Shown: positions 35,113 to 43,369, numbered from the stretch's first letter. The stretch is 43,396 bases of DNA from an uncultured Chloracidobacterium sp. (GCA_937941715.1 CALDGX010000202.1:1-43396); one strand, 5' to 3'. A program made the numbers and translations. The notes: a model not told the origin generated them from the sequence alone.

Positions 35113-35535
35113 ATGGCAGAGGATGCATTAAAGGCGACCGTAAAGTACGCCGGAGACGAATTTTTTATCGGGACGGGTCCCAGCGGGCACGCCCAAGCTA
35201 TTGATACTAAAGGTGATAGACACGCGGCACCGACCCCGATGGAGATGTTATTGGTTTCTGTGGCTGCATGCACGGCGGCCGACGTCATCTCGATCCTGCA
35301 AAAAAAGCGGCAGGATGTGACCGACTATAATGTCGAGATCACAGGCACGAGGGCGGACGATCATCCGCGCAAATATACCGCGTTCCACGTTCACCATATC
35401 GTGCATGGACGTAGTGTATCGGCGGATGCCGTTGAGCGCGCGATCGAACTCTCGGACATCAAGTATTGTTCCGTCGCCGCGACCGTACGGCCAACTGCCG
35501 AGATCACCACGAGCTACGAGGTCATTGAAGTTTGA
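35113..35535 (+). CDS. OsmC family peroxiredoxin-like protein
   Basis: 140 residues. Thiol peroxidase-type fold that reduces organic hydroperoxides, with the two conserved cysteines C53 (LLVSVAACTAADVISIL) and C119 (DIKYCSVAATV); conserved PTPMEMLL precedes the first. CAGGAG seven bases upstream supports the ATG at 35113. The cysteine spacing and length fit the OsmC/YhfA branch. It is divergent from the glycine-zipper gene with 169 bases between starts. Confidence 0.93.
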   Translation: MAEDALKATVKYAGDEFFIGTGPSGHAQAIDTKGDRHAAPTPMEMLLVSVAACTAADVISILQKKRQDVTDYNVEITGTRADDHPRKYTAFHVHHIVHGRSVSADAVERAIELSDIKYCSVAATVRPTAEITTSYEVIEV

Positions 35536-35878
35536 AACAGGCAGGACGCATCTCCATCGTGGTGGCACACCGCGGCAACATTTGGGACAGTACGGGACAG
35601 CCTGATCTTCTCGGAGTGCAGTATTTACAGGGGTTTCAGCGATGTCCGGCGGGCCGCGGGGTGGCTCTTTTGGGACAAAAACGGCGTTTTTGGGACACTT
35701 TGGGGCCATTTTTGGCCGTTTTTTGCCCCGAAAAGAGCCGGTTTTGAGCCATTTTGGCCACTTTTCGGTCCGAAAACGGCTGATTTTGTTCCGTCGCGGG
35801 GCCTATAAAGTAGTCCCGAGTCCCTGTTTTCGTTCGAATGACGTTTTTGACGACTAACAATTGATAAGATCAACGAAG
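35536..35878. other. gene-free spacer rich in short repeats and symmetric motifs
   Basis: 343 bases without a convincing gene, the only such stretch over 300 bases. GGGACA occurs at 35584, 35594, 35672 and 35692, and GGGAC pairs in inverse orientation near 35812-35825. Between them are several near-palindromes of the form AAAA-N5-TTTT (AAAACGGCGTTTT near 35677, GAAAAGAGCCGGTTTTG near 35730, GAAAACGGCTGATTTTG near 35772) and TTTTGGCC-like copies. A minus-strand frame across it encodes degenerate repeats and is treated as a shadow. See findings. Confidence 0.6.
35584..35825. repeat. cluster of degenerate short repeats (GGGACA and AAAA-N5-TTTT)
   Basis: At least four GGGACA copies and three AAAA-x-GCCG-x-TTTT-type units spaced about 42-56 bases apart. 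Copies are degenerate, so no exact unit can be fixed by eye. Could be a REP/MITE-like remnant, a structured RNA, or a long terminator and leader region before the HEAT gene. Confidence 0.5.
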
Positions 35879-38146
35879 ATGAAAGCACTAATACTCACGC
35901 TGTTTTGCGCCTTTCTATTTGTTCGCCCGGCAGACGCGCAGGTGCCGATCAACACGCTCATAAGTATCGCCATGGCCGAGGACGCTCGAAACTACGGGAA
36001 GCCGCTCGAGGATCTGATGCGCTCGCCCAACGCTGAGGTCCGCAAACGCGCGGCCCTGGCGGCCGGCCGGATCGGCGATGAGAAAGCGATCGGAGCGCTG
36101 TCAACCCTATTGGCGAGCGACCCGTCGCAGGACATTCGTGAAATGGCCGCATTTGCGATCGGCGAGATCGAATCGATCAACGGCTCAGACGCGATCCTCG
36201 CAATTCTCGATCGGGATCGGCGACCGGCCGGCACCGACCCGAATGTGATCGCACGAGCCGCCGAAGCCGCCGGTAAGATCGCCGCCGCCAACCCCAAGGA
36301 CGAACGCTCGAGGACCCTTGGAAAGGCGATCCTCGCCGTGCTGAATTTCGAGCATGAAAAGCGCTCGAGGGCATTCGAAGACATCGTTCTGCTTTCGCTG
36401 ACCGCGGTTTTGCGGGCACGTCCCGAAGGGGGTGCCGATTCGGTCAAGAACTTTCTGCGGATGTCAAACCCGCGTATCGTCGCCGACGCCCTAAACACTC
36501 TGACACGACTGCGGGCGACGAACGCCGGTTCGGAGGTTCGTGAACTTTTGTCGACGCACAAGGACGCGGTAGTACGGGCAAACGCTGCCCGTGTGCTGGG
36601 AGCCGCGGAGGACAAGGACTCATTTGACCTGCTGTTGTCGGCGGCAACCGGCGATCCCGATCTTCGGGTGCGTGTGGCCGCGATCCGATCGCTCGCATCG
36701 CTGAAGGACGCACGGGCGGCCGAACGCCTGATCGCACGCGGCAATGATATGCTGATACCGGTTCACGGCGACCCGGCACCGCTCCGCCCGGGGCAAAAGG
36801 TCACCGTCCTTCGGCCGATCGAAGTTTCGATCCCCAAAAATGAACTGCTTGAGATAGCGGCGACGGTCGGACGCCTTTTTACGAATACCGAAAATGGAGC
36901 CGCGATAGCATTTCTCACCAAGCTTCGGTCCAGGGACGATCATAGTTCGCCCGAAACCGAGATCGCTCTTGCACGCGTCGCGCCGAACGCCTATCTAACC
37001 ATGCCAAGGCCTGAAGGCAGTTACAGGGATTTTCGGGTTGCGTCGGCTTATGGTCAGGGGCTTGCGGCGATAGCTGAGCTGAAGGATGATCTCCTTACCG
37101 CCCGGGCCGGCAAAGCACTGACCAATTTTATCGCGGATATGGCGAAGGGGGTCCGGCCGAAGGATCAGGCATCGATGATCAAGGCAATGCCGGAGTTGAC
37201 CGGGGCTCTCGCCGCTCTCAAACCGGACAATTTGGACGACATTCTTGGAGGTCAGCTAACAAATGATGATGTCTTTGTCAGAGCCGCCGCTGCCGCTCTG
37301 ATCGCTGACCAGCCCGCGTCAAAAGAGAATATTGAGGCTCTAAAGGCAGCGTCGATCAAGGCTCGATCGGTCGACAAGCACGACAATGACGCCAAGCTTG
37401 CGATCCTTGACGCACTCGTCAAACTCGACAGAAAGGCGGCTGTTGGAACCATTTTGACATCGCTTAATGACGATGATTATCTGGTCCGAAAAAAGGCGTT
37501 TGCCATTTTATCCGATCGGGCACTGCAGGCGGAATTTCCCGGCATTGCCGCATCGCTCGATCTGGCCCGGTCACAGAACAAGCAACTTGTTTTGCCCTAC
37601 AGCCCGACCGCCGGCACCAAACTCGGCCAGATACTTAACCGCGATGCCGATTACAGGCGAGCGATCTCACGAAAGAACGGTTCTGTCAGGGCGGTCCTGA
37701 CGACGGAAAAGGGAACATTCACGATCATTTTCAATCCTGAGGAAGCACCGCTGACCGTCGACAATTGGGTCAGGCTTGCCCGCTCAGGCTACTTCAACGG
37801 CCTTTTGGTGCATCGCGTAGTCCCCAATTTCGTGATGCAGGACGGTGACCCGCGGGGTGACGGCAACGGCGGTCCCGGATTATCGATCCGTTGCGAAGTG
37901 AATATGCTCGGTTACGAACGCGGTGTCGTCGGAATGGCACTTTCGGGCAAGGATACCGGTGGATCGCAGTGGTTCGTAACACATTCGCCGCAACCGCATT
38001 TGGACGGCGGCTACACTGTTTTCGGGCACGTTGATGAAAGCGGAATGAAGGTCGTCGATAACATTGCCCGCGGCGACAGGATCATCTCGGTAAAGGTTTT
38101 CGAAAACCGTACTAGTGCGGGCCCACGAACGTTATCGAAGAAGTGA
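35879..38146 (+). CDS. secreted HEAT-repeat protein fused to a cyclophilin-type peptidyl-prolyl isomerase
   Basis: 755 residues from ATG 35879; a TTG at 35861 adds only six. Signal peptide MKALILTLFCAFLFVRPADAQ. Residues ~35-580 are a series of HEAT-like helical pairs (SPNAEVRKRAALAAGRIGDEKAIGALSTLLASD, NPRIVADALNTLTRLR, DPDLRVRVAAIRSLASLKDARAAERLIARG, DDDYLVRKKAFAILSDRAL). Residues ~600-750 are a cyclophilin domain: TFTIIFNPEEAPLTVDNWV, GLLVHRVVPNFVMQDGDPRG, GVVGMALSGKDTGGSQWFVTHSPQPHLDGGYTVFGHV. The fusion couples a protein-binding solenoid to an isomerase in the periplasm or outside. It begins an operon with the zinc-ribbon and DUF4112 genes. Confidence 0.93.
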   Translation: MKALILTLFCAFLFVRPADAQVPINTLISIAMAEDARNYGKPLEDLMRSPNAEVRKRAALAAGRIGDEKAIGALSTLLASDPSQDIREMAAFAIGEIESINGSDAILAILDRDRRPAGTDPNVIARAAEAAGKIAAANPKDERSRTLGKAILAVLNFEHEKRSRAFEDIVLLSLTAVLRARPEGGADSVKNFLRMSNPRIVADALNTLTRLRATNAGSEVRELLSTHKDAVVRANAARVLGAAEDKDSFDLLLSAATGDPDLRVRVAAIRSLASLKDARAAERLIARGNDMLIPVHGDPAPLRPGQKVTVLRPIEVSIPKNELLEIAATVGRLFTNTENGAAIAFLTKLRSRDDHSSPETEIALARVAPNAYLTMPRPEGSYRDFRVASAYGQGLAAIAELKDDLLTARAGKALTNFIADMAKGVRPKDQASMIKAMPELTGALAALKPDNLDDILGGQLTNDDVFVRAAAAALIADQPASKENIEALKAASIKARSVDKHDNDAKLAILDALVKLDRKAAVGTILTSLNDDDYLVRKKAFAILSDRALQAEFPGIAASLDLARSQNKQLVLPYSPTAGTKLGQILNRDADYRRAISRKNGSVRAVLTTEKGTFTIIFNPEEAPLTVDNWVRLARSGYFNGLLVHRVVPNFVMQDGDPRGDGNGGPGLSIRCEVNMLGYERGVVGMALSGKDTGGSQWFVTHSPQPHLDGGYTVFGHVDESGMKVVDNIARGDRIISVKVFENRTSAGPRTLSKK

Positions 38147-38153
38147 CAGCGTG

Positions 38154-38657
38154 ATGGGCAAGACTCAGGATCGCGATCTGGGGTGTTCGGGAACGGATAG
38201 GTTCATCGACCGCGGTGAGCGGATCTATGACCTTGGCGAAGAGATTCTGGTCGTTTGTCCGAAATGCGCGGGCATGGCCATGGTGATCCTTGTCAGCGAC
38301 GTTCCCGCTAAGCTCAATGGTCGCCTCTTTGCGCCTCGTCGTCTTGTATGCACGAAATGTCTGCATCGCGATAGTTGGTCAGGTCGTCAGGTATCTGTCG
38401 GTGGCCCTTCGGACTGGTATTTCGGCCTGCCGCTGTGGTTGACGGCGCCGTGCTGCGGCGAGGTGTTTTGGGCGTATGATCTCGAACATCTTGAGATCAT
38501 CGAGAGCTATGTCGCGGCAAAACTCCGCGAGCGAACAAATAAAGGCAGAAATTCGTTTCTTAGCAAGCTGCCGAAGTGGTTAAAGTCGGCAAAGAATCGC
38601 GACGAGATCCTGAGGACGATCGGTAAACTTAAAGGGAAATTAGATGCAGGAACTTGA
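38154..38657 (+). CDS. zinc-ribbon protein, function unknown
   Basis: 167 residues from ATG 38154 (GTG at 38151 is equally close). Four cysteines form a ribbon: C35-PK-C38 and C66-TK-C69, with a later APCCGEVFWAYD that adds two more. The flanking text ...CPKCAGMAMVILVSDVPAKLNGRLFAPRRLVCTKC.. and SDWYFGLPLWLTAPCCGE suggests a conserved, cytosolic, small protein, but I know no function. Eight bases after the HEAT-cyclophilin stop and overlapping DUF4112 by 14 bases. Confidence 0.82.
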   Translation: MGKTQDRDLGCSGTDRFIDRGERIYDLGEEILVVCPKCAGMAMVILVSDVPAKLNGRLFAPRRLVCTKCLHRDSWSGRQVSVGGPSDWYFGLPLWLTAPCCGEVFWAYDLEHLEIIESYVAAKLRERTNKGRNSFLSKLPKWLKSAKNRDEILRTIGKLKGKLDAGT

Positions 38658-39171
38658 ACATCCCAAACCGGACAGGTTATTTGGCTCATCGAGGCGACAT
38701 CCGAGCCAGATCGAGATCGAAGAGGGACTCGACAATCTGTCGCACTATCTTGATGGGCTCTTTCGTGTGCCCGGCACGGGGTGGCGGTTTGGGCTTGATG
38801 CGGTCATCGGCCTGATACCGAACGTAGGCGACACGCTGACGTCGTTTGCCTCGTTTTATATCCTTTTTGCCGGTGTCCGATACGGCGTGCCAAAGATCAC
38901 GCTTTTGCGCATGGCATTCAACATCGGCCTCGATTACGTCGTCGGAATGGTGCCCTTTATCGGGGATGCATTTGATTTTGTTTGGCGTGCCAATAAGCAG
39001 AATATGGACCTGATCCGCACGCGAGCCGCCGGCCACGGCGAGGGAACGACCAGCGATTATCTTTTCGTTTTCGGACTGATCGGTATTCTGATCCTCATCC
39101 TGTTGAGCTCGATATTCTTCAGTTTCTACGTGCTGGGCTGGCTGATCTGGGTCATCTCAGGCAGCTTATAA
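38644..39171 (+). CDS. DUF4112 family membrane protein
   Basis: 175 residues. The segment LDGLFRVPGTGWRFGLDAVIGLIPNVGDTLT and MVPFIGDAFDFVWRANKQN is the DUF4112 signature, with membrane stretches near 55-80 and 140-173 (FGLIGILILILLSSIFFSFYVLGWLIWVISG). Function unknown. AAAGGG lies about seven bases upstream of the start inside the previous gene; the 14-base overlap indicates coupling. Confidence 0.9.
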   Translation: MQELEHPKPDRLFGSSRRHPSQIEIEEGLDNLSHYLDGLFRVPGTGWRFGLDAVIGLIPNVGDTLTSFASFYILFAGVRYGVPKITLLRMAFNIGLDYVVGMVPFIGDAFDFVWRANKQNMDLIRTRAAGHGEGTTSDYLFVFGLIGILILILLSSIFFSFYVLGWLIWVISGSL

Positions 39172-39182
39172 ACAACAGGATC

Positions 39183-39225
39183 AAAAAAATGGCGCTCACC
39201 GAACTCGAAGTTCCGGGTGAGCGCC
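39183..39225 (-). terminator. bidirectional intrinsic terminator between convergent genes
   Basis: GGCGCTCACC (39191-39200) pairs with GGGTGAGCGCC (39215-39225). The minus strand ends in seven T (39189-39183), strong for the thioredoxin-like gene; the plus strand ends in TTATTAT, weaker for DUF4112. Confidence 0.85.
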
Positions 39226-39244
39226 TTATTATGATTATTGCGAA

Positions 39245-39718
39245 TTAAGCCGCGGCTCCCTGCGGAGCAAACATCTTATCAAGCGCCGTCTGAAGCACGC
39301 CGATGCCGAACTCGCCGGCCGCACGCGTCTTCAACTTTCCTTCAGCGTCAAATAGGTAATAAACCGGGACCCAGCCCTGTTCGTTCTGAAAAGCGTCCTT
39401 GAGTTTGTGCAGACTGTCGACCGCAGTCGGCTCGACGATATTGTTCGCCTCGATCGCTTCTTTTACCGTCTCAAGGTCCGTATCGGCCTCGTACCGCGGC
39501 ATATGAACCGCTACCGTCTGAAGGCCGAGTTCGCCGTATTTGGCCTTGATATCATTCAAGGCAGGCATCTTGTCCTTGCAGATCCCACACGAAACCGCCC
39601 AAAAATGAACGAGTGTCGGCTTGCCTTTCACCAGCTCAGCCGTCTCTTCCTCCGTGCCGTTAAACCAATTGGTCGCCCCGTCGAGGGCCGGCATCAAATC
39701 TCCAATTCTCATTGGCAT
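39245..39718 (-). CDS. TlpA/AhpC-like thioredoxin-fold protein
   Basis: 157 residues from ATG 39718, supported by GGAG seven bases upstream. The active site CGIC in LVHFWAVSCGICKDKMPALNDI (residues ~41-62) sits on a thioredoxin-fold strand, followed by LQTVAVHMPRYEADTDLETVKEAIEAN and VPVYYLFDAEGKLKTRAAGEFGIG. No signal peptide is seen, so it is cytoplasmic. CGIC matches the thiol:disulfide/TlpA-like group rather than a peroxidatic peroxiredoxin. It lies 109 bases after the peroxiredoxin and may regenerate it; that link is inferred. Confidence 0.88.
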   Translation of the reverse strand: MPMRIGDLMPALDGATNWFNGTEEETAELVKGKPTLVHFWAVSCGICKDKMPALNDIKAKYGELGLQTVAVHMPRYEADTDLETVKEAIEANNIVEPTAVDSLHKLKDAFQNEQGWVPVYYLFDAEGKLKTRAAGEFGIGVLQTALDKMFAPQGAAA

Positions 39719-39827
39719 AGTGTTACTCCGTAAATTAGTTCTTAAGTCTACAGAGGCGGGACGCACCGGAGTCGATGATCAGGTCTCACAAACTCAGGTA
39801 CGCCCCAAACCCCGCAACTAACTAAAT

Positions 39828-40409
39828 TCAGACCTTCAGGTTCGAATCACCCGGCTTCCAGTCGGCCGAGCAAAGTCCGCCGGTCTGCAATCCCTGCAGC
39901 ACACGAAGTGTTTCGTCCACCGAGCGTCCGATGTTCAGGTCATGGACCACCGCGTACTGAAGCACGCCGTCCGGATTGATGATATAAAGGCCGCGAAGAG
40001 CGATATTAGCTTCCTCGACCAGGATGTTGTACGCACGGGCGAGCTTGCCGCCGACGTCCGAGGCGAGCGGGTAACGAAGACCCTCGATACCATTCTTGTC
40101 CCGCGGGGTCTTGATCCACGCACGATGCGAATGGACCGAATCGGTCGAAATACCGATGACCTCGGCTCCGACGCCGTTCAGTTCGTCAAGGCGATCCGAA
40201 AAGGCAGTGAGTTCGGTCGGGCACACAAATGTGAAATCAAGCGGGTAAAACAAAAGCACCAACCACTTGCCTTTGTAGTCCGACAATTTGACGTTCTCGG
40301 CCAAGGTTTCCATATTCTTGGTCGAAGGCATGTTAAAATCCGGTGCCGGCTTGCCGACCTTGGCCAATGTGACGGTGTTTTCCGTTGCAGTTCCTACAGC
40401 TGTTGACAT
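39828..40409 (-). CDS. 2-Cys peroxiredoxin (AhpC/TSA family)
   Basis: 193 residues, cytoplasmic. Peroxidatic cysteine C63 in PLDFTFVCPTELTAFSDR and resolving cysteine C180 in LQTGGLCSADWKPGD, i.e. the typical 2-Cys arrangement. It reduces H2O2, peroxynitrite and organic hydroperoxides using a thioredoxin-type donor. The start ATG at 40409 is preceded by AAGGAG, 13 bases away, a longer gap than usual. It follows perR after 104 bases on the same strand. Confidence 0.96.
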   Translation of the reverse strand: MSTAVGTATENTVTLAKVGKPAPDFNMPSTKNMETLAENVKLSDYKGKWLVLLFYPLDFTFVCPTELTAFSDRLDELNGVGAEVIGISTDSVHSHRAWIKTPRDKNGIEGLRYPLASDVGGKLARAYNILVEEANIALRGLYIINPDGVLQYAVVHDLNIGRSVDETLRVLQGLQTGGLCSADWKPGDSNLKV

Positions 40410-40513
40410 ATTTACTATAAATCTCCTTTTTTATTAAGATCTCACCCCATAGGCACAGAGAACGCACAGAATATTTGACCTTTCAATGCGGCCGCCGTGT
40501 CTCCGGGTGATCG

Positions 40514-40915
40514 TTACTGATCTAAGCAATCGGGGCAAGTGCCTCGAAGTACAAATTCTAATGATTCCGGCTTAAAGTTGGAGTATTCGGCCGCCCGGTC
40601 AACCAATTCGTCGGGGTGTTCCATTTCGATGTCGGCCAACCGGCCGCACTTGATACAGAGAGCGTGGTCATGACGCGAGGTCATACGGTCAAACCGGCTT
40701 GCGCCATTACCAAACTGGATCTCGGCGATCATCCCCGAATCTTTAAGAAACCTGAGCGAGTTATAAACGGTCGCAAAGCTGATCTCGGGCATCTTCTCCT
40801 TGGCGTTCTTAAATACCTCATTTGCCGTCAGGTGCTCATCTGCCGCACGGATGACGTCCAAGATGGTCCGTCTCTGCTTGGTTAACCCCGATCGTTGAGT
40901 TGTCGTAACTTCCAT
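40514..40915 (-). CDS. perR: Fur-family peroxide-stress regulator, PerR-like
   Basis: 133 residues. Winged helix (about 10-72, TVYNSLRFLKDSG) plus dimerisation/metal domain. Putative metal ligands by comparison with B. subtilis PerR: H28, D76, H82, H84 and D95; structural zinc cysteines C87/C90 and C127/C130 (CIKC, CPDC). The aspartate at the Fe site (D95) is what distinguishes PerR from Fur, so peroxide sensing by histidine oxidation is likely. A promoter with a perfect PerR-type palindrome precedes it. It is followed by the peroxiredoxin. Confidence 0.9.
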   Translation of the reverse strand: MEVTTTQRSGLTKQRRTILDVIRAADEHLTANEVFKNAKEKMPEISFATVYNSLRFLKDSGMIAEIQFGNGASRFDRMTSRHDHALCIKCGRLADIEMEHPDELVDRAAEYSNFKPESLEFVLRGTCPDCLDQ

Positions 40916-40933
40916 ACCACTCCACCTTTAGAG

Positions 40934-40948
40934 TTAGAATAATTCTAA
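40934..40948. promoter_or_regulatory. PerR-box operator
   Basis: TTAGAATAATTCTAA is a perfect 7-1-7 palindrome, differing from the PerR consensus TTATAATNATTATAA at one symmetric pair. It ends 19 bases before the perR start and covers the -10 element, so binding would block transcription (autoregulation). Confidence 0.8.
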
Positions 40949-40964
40949 TATATATTTTTGTCAA
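40936..40964 (-). promoter_or_regulatory. sigma-70-type promoter of perR
   Basis: Read on the minus strand: -35 TTGACA (40964-40959), 17-base AT-rich spacer, -10 TATTCT (40941-40936). The -35 matches the consensus and the spacing is optimal. The -10 lies inside the PerR palindrome. Confidence 0.8.
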
Positions 40965-41108
40965 CATCTGATCGCATTTTTTGATCCTTGATGCAATTTT
41001 TACCTTGATCTGATCTACGAATTGAACGCCGGGCAGCGACCGCGGCGGGGCGAAGGGCAGACGGCGCATCGCGTTAATAACAAGCCCATTACCGACGGAC
41101 CGGCCGTT

Positions 41109-42251
41109 TCACTTCTTTGCAGGAGTCGAGTCAATGAGTAGCTTTCGACGGGCCTGTACGATGAGGCCGGGTCGTTTTGACATCACGTCGATGACGCGTT
41201 CGGCGATGCCGCGGGATTCGACGACCGGGATCTTCGGCATATAGGTGACGACGTACGAAGCGTCGATCATACGGGCGACGAGCGGCGCTTTCAGTTCCAT
41301 CTCGTCGGGCGACAGCGGCAGGATGAATTCACCGTTCGTATTTTCCGCAAGGAGTTCGAGCCGCTCCTGGGCGTCTTCGAGGTCGGCCTTGCGCGACTTC
41401 ATCCGCTTGATGAGCGTACGGTCGAGGCTGATGGTCTTGGCGCGCGGGGCGGTGGCGACATCGCGGACGCCATTTGGCAAGCCGGCTGCGACCTCGTCGG
41501 GCATTGCCTTGGGCGGCGGCGAATTCGATATCCCCTTGGTCCGCGGTTCGATATCGCCCGACTCCATAAGGGTATAGCTGAGCACATGGACGCTGATGTC
41601 GGTGGTGAGCAACCGCTGAAATGCGTCAAACTTGGCCGACGAGCGTCCCTGGCTGTCGGTGCCGTCGGTGATGAGGACGAGGTGCCGATTTTCGATCGGT
41701 GCGCGGAGCATAAAATCCGTCGCCATCGTGATCGCGTCGACAAAGGCCGACCGCCGGCCGAAGCTGGTCTTACGGGCGATGGCGGCCAGTGTCTGCGAGC
41801 GGTCGGTGGTCCATTCGTCGACGATCTCGGGCCGGTCGCTGTACTGCATAACGGCGACCGAGTCACCCGGGGCGAGCGCAAGCGCGACGGCGCGGGCGAC
41901 GGCGCGCGTTTTGTCGAGGCTTTTGACCGAGCGGAGCTCGCCGCCGGTGTCCAGGACGATCAGCACGTTGGCCGGCAGACGCCGGACGCTGGTCGGCTGG
42001 TGCAGGCGGTCGTTCTCGGTGATGACGAGGTCATCTGCCGTCACGCCGCTATAGAATTTGCCGTTTTCGTCAAAGGCGAGCACGTTGAGCTTGATCTCCT
42101 CGGTCGAGACACGCACGGTGTCGTCGGCGGGCGTCGGAGTGGGTGTTTGCTGCACACGGCCGCTCTGTGCGGTTGCGGCGGCCGACAGCGCAAGCATAAG
42201 AGCGGCGGCGGCGGCCGAGCGGGCGATGATCGTGGCTAGAGCGCGTTTCAT
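41109..42251 (-). CDS. acidobacterial-type VWFA-related secreted protein
   Basis: 380 residues from ATG 42251, giving a signal peptide (ARSAAAAALMLALSAAATAQ). After a Thr/Pro linker, STEEIKLNVLAFDENGKFYSGVTADDLVITEND at ~55-85 fits the N-terminal part of the acidobacterial VWFA-related domain (TIGR03436), followed by a von Willebrand A fold (NVLIVLDTGGELRSVKSLDKTRAVARAVALAL, HLVLITDGTDSQGRSS). The metal-site DxSxS is altered to DTGGE, so metal-dependent ligand binding may be lost or changed. It lies downstream of the SDR gene, 47 bases away on the same strand. A longer upstream frame is a shadow of that gene. Confidence 0.88.
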   Translation of the reverse strand: MKRALATIIARSAAAAALMLALSAAATAQSGRVQQTPTPTPADDTVRVSTEEIKLNVLAFDENGKFYSGVTADDLVITENDRLHQPTSVRRLPANVLIVLDTGGELRSVKSLDKTRAVARAVALALAPGDSVAVMQYSDRPEIVDEWTTDRSQTLAAIARKTSFGRRSAFVDAITMATDFMLRAPIENRHLVLITDGTDSQGRSSAKFDAFQRLLTTDISVHVLSYTLMESGDIEPRTKGISNSPPPKAMPDEVAAGLPNGVRDVATAPRAKTISLDRTLIKRMKSRKADLEDAQERLELLAENTNGEFILPLSPDEMELKAPLVARMIDASYVVTYMPKIPVVESRGIAERVIDVMSKRPGLIVQARRKLLIDSTPAKK

Positions 42252-42298
42252 TACGGGGTTTGATGCCCAAAGGCCGCAAATCTTTGCACCGCGGCGGC

Positions 42299-43369
42299 CT
42301 AGAGCCTGGGAAACTCCTCGACAAAATCGAGCAGGTTGCCGACATAGTCGCCAAATCGCGGGCAGGTGATGCCGTGCGCTTTCAACAGCTCGTCGGCGAC
42401 GCTGGTGTCGTACATCTGCGAAATGAAAAAGTACGGCACGCCGGCGTGCGGCAGCCCGGACAGCGGCGGCGAGATGCGCGTCGACAGAAACCACTCGACC
42501 AGTTTCGGCGGCGGGCCAAACTCCGAACGGCGGCCGGTCAGGTCGCGGGCGATCACGTCAAAAAGCTCGGCGGTCGTCAGCGGCGACGGGTCGGCAATGG
42601 CGACGGTCTTGCCGATGGCGGCCTTGTCGCGGGCGAGGGCGGCGATCGCCTCGACCACAAAATCGACCGGCACGAGGTTGAGCCGCACCTTGTCATTGCC
42701 GACATTGACGAGCCGCAGCAGCCAGGGCGCCTTGCGCAGATACTGGATCAGGTAATAGATGCCGTCGTACTTGACGGTCTCGCCGGTGACCGAGTCGCCG
42801 ACGACCACCGACGGGCGAAAGATGGTGACCGGCAGATCGGCCTTGAGCCGGTCGGTCTCGACCTCGGCCAGGTACTTGGTCTCCTCGTAAAAATTGCGAA
42901 ATCCGGCGTCGTGTTCGAGCTCGGTCTCGAGGATGCGGCCCTCACGCCGGCCGGCGACGTAGCAGGTCGAAATATAGTTGTAGCGGCGGAGGTTTTTGAC
43001 CGAGCGGACAAAGGCGTTGACGTTTCGCGTGCCCTCGAGATTGACGGCAAATGCGGGTTCGCGATCGACGGCGAGGTCGTACACCGCCGCCAGGTGAAAC
43101 ACGTCGGTCGTTTCAAACAGTATGGTCTCGAGGTCCGCCGGGTCGATGCCGAGGTCGGGTTTGGTAATATCGCCCTCGACTATCACAAAGCTCTCAAGCG
43201 GGACGCCCGTTTCCTCAGCGATCTCCTCGACGTCGGCCATCGCCTGTTCGACAAACTGCGGCTGGACGAGCAGATAAAACTGCGTCTCAGACCGCGCGAG
43301 CCGCGCCACCAAACGCCCGGCGATAAAGCCCGGAAACCCCGTGATAAAGATCGACTCTCGGTACAGCAT
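42299..43369 (-). CDS. SDR-family oxidoreductase (thioester-reductase / fatty-acyl-reductase-like)
   Basis: 356 residues. Extended short-chain dehydrogenase with the nucleotide-binding motif FITGFPGFIAGRLVARL near 8-24, the acidic strand after it, active-site YxxxK in NFYEETKYLAE near 160-170 and FRPSVVVGDS near 185. The layout, with a long C-terminal half, resembles NAD_binding_4-type reductases that act on acyl thioesters or fatty acyl-CoA. A GxxGFxG-type motif (GFPGFIAG) suggests NADP+ binding. The start lies 27 bases from the window edge, so upstream control is not visible. It is followed by the VWFA-related gene. Confidence 0.88.
   Translation of the reverse strand: MLYRESIFITGFPGFIAGRLVARLARSETQFYLLVQPQFVEQAMADVEEIAEETGVPLESFVIVEGDITKPDLGIDPADLETILFETTDVFHLAAVYDLAVDREPAFAVNLEGTRNVNAFVRSVKNLRRYNYISTCYVAGRREGRILETELEHDAGFRNFYEETKYLAEVETDRLKADLPVTIFRPSVVVGDSVTGETVKYDGIYYLIQYLRKAPWLLRLVNVGNDKVRLNLVPVDFVVEAIAALARDKAAIGKTVAIADPSPLTTAELFDVIARDLTGRRSEFGPPPKLVEWFLSTRISPPLSGLPHAGVPYFFISQMYDTSVADELLKAHGITCPRFGDYVGNLLDFVEEFPRL

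Noticed and set aside
35625..35888. 87-codon minus-strand frame with repeats such as FGPKSGQNGSKPALFGAKNG
   Set aside because: The peptide repeats follow from the DNA repeats; no start-site signal, and it runs into the HEAT-cyclophilin start. Kept as a DNA repeat finding instead.
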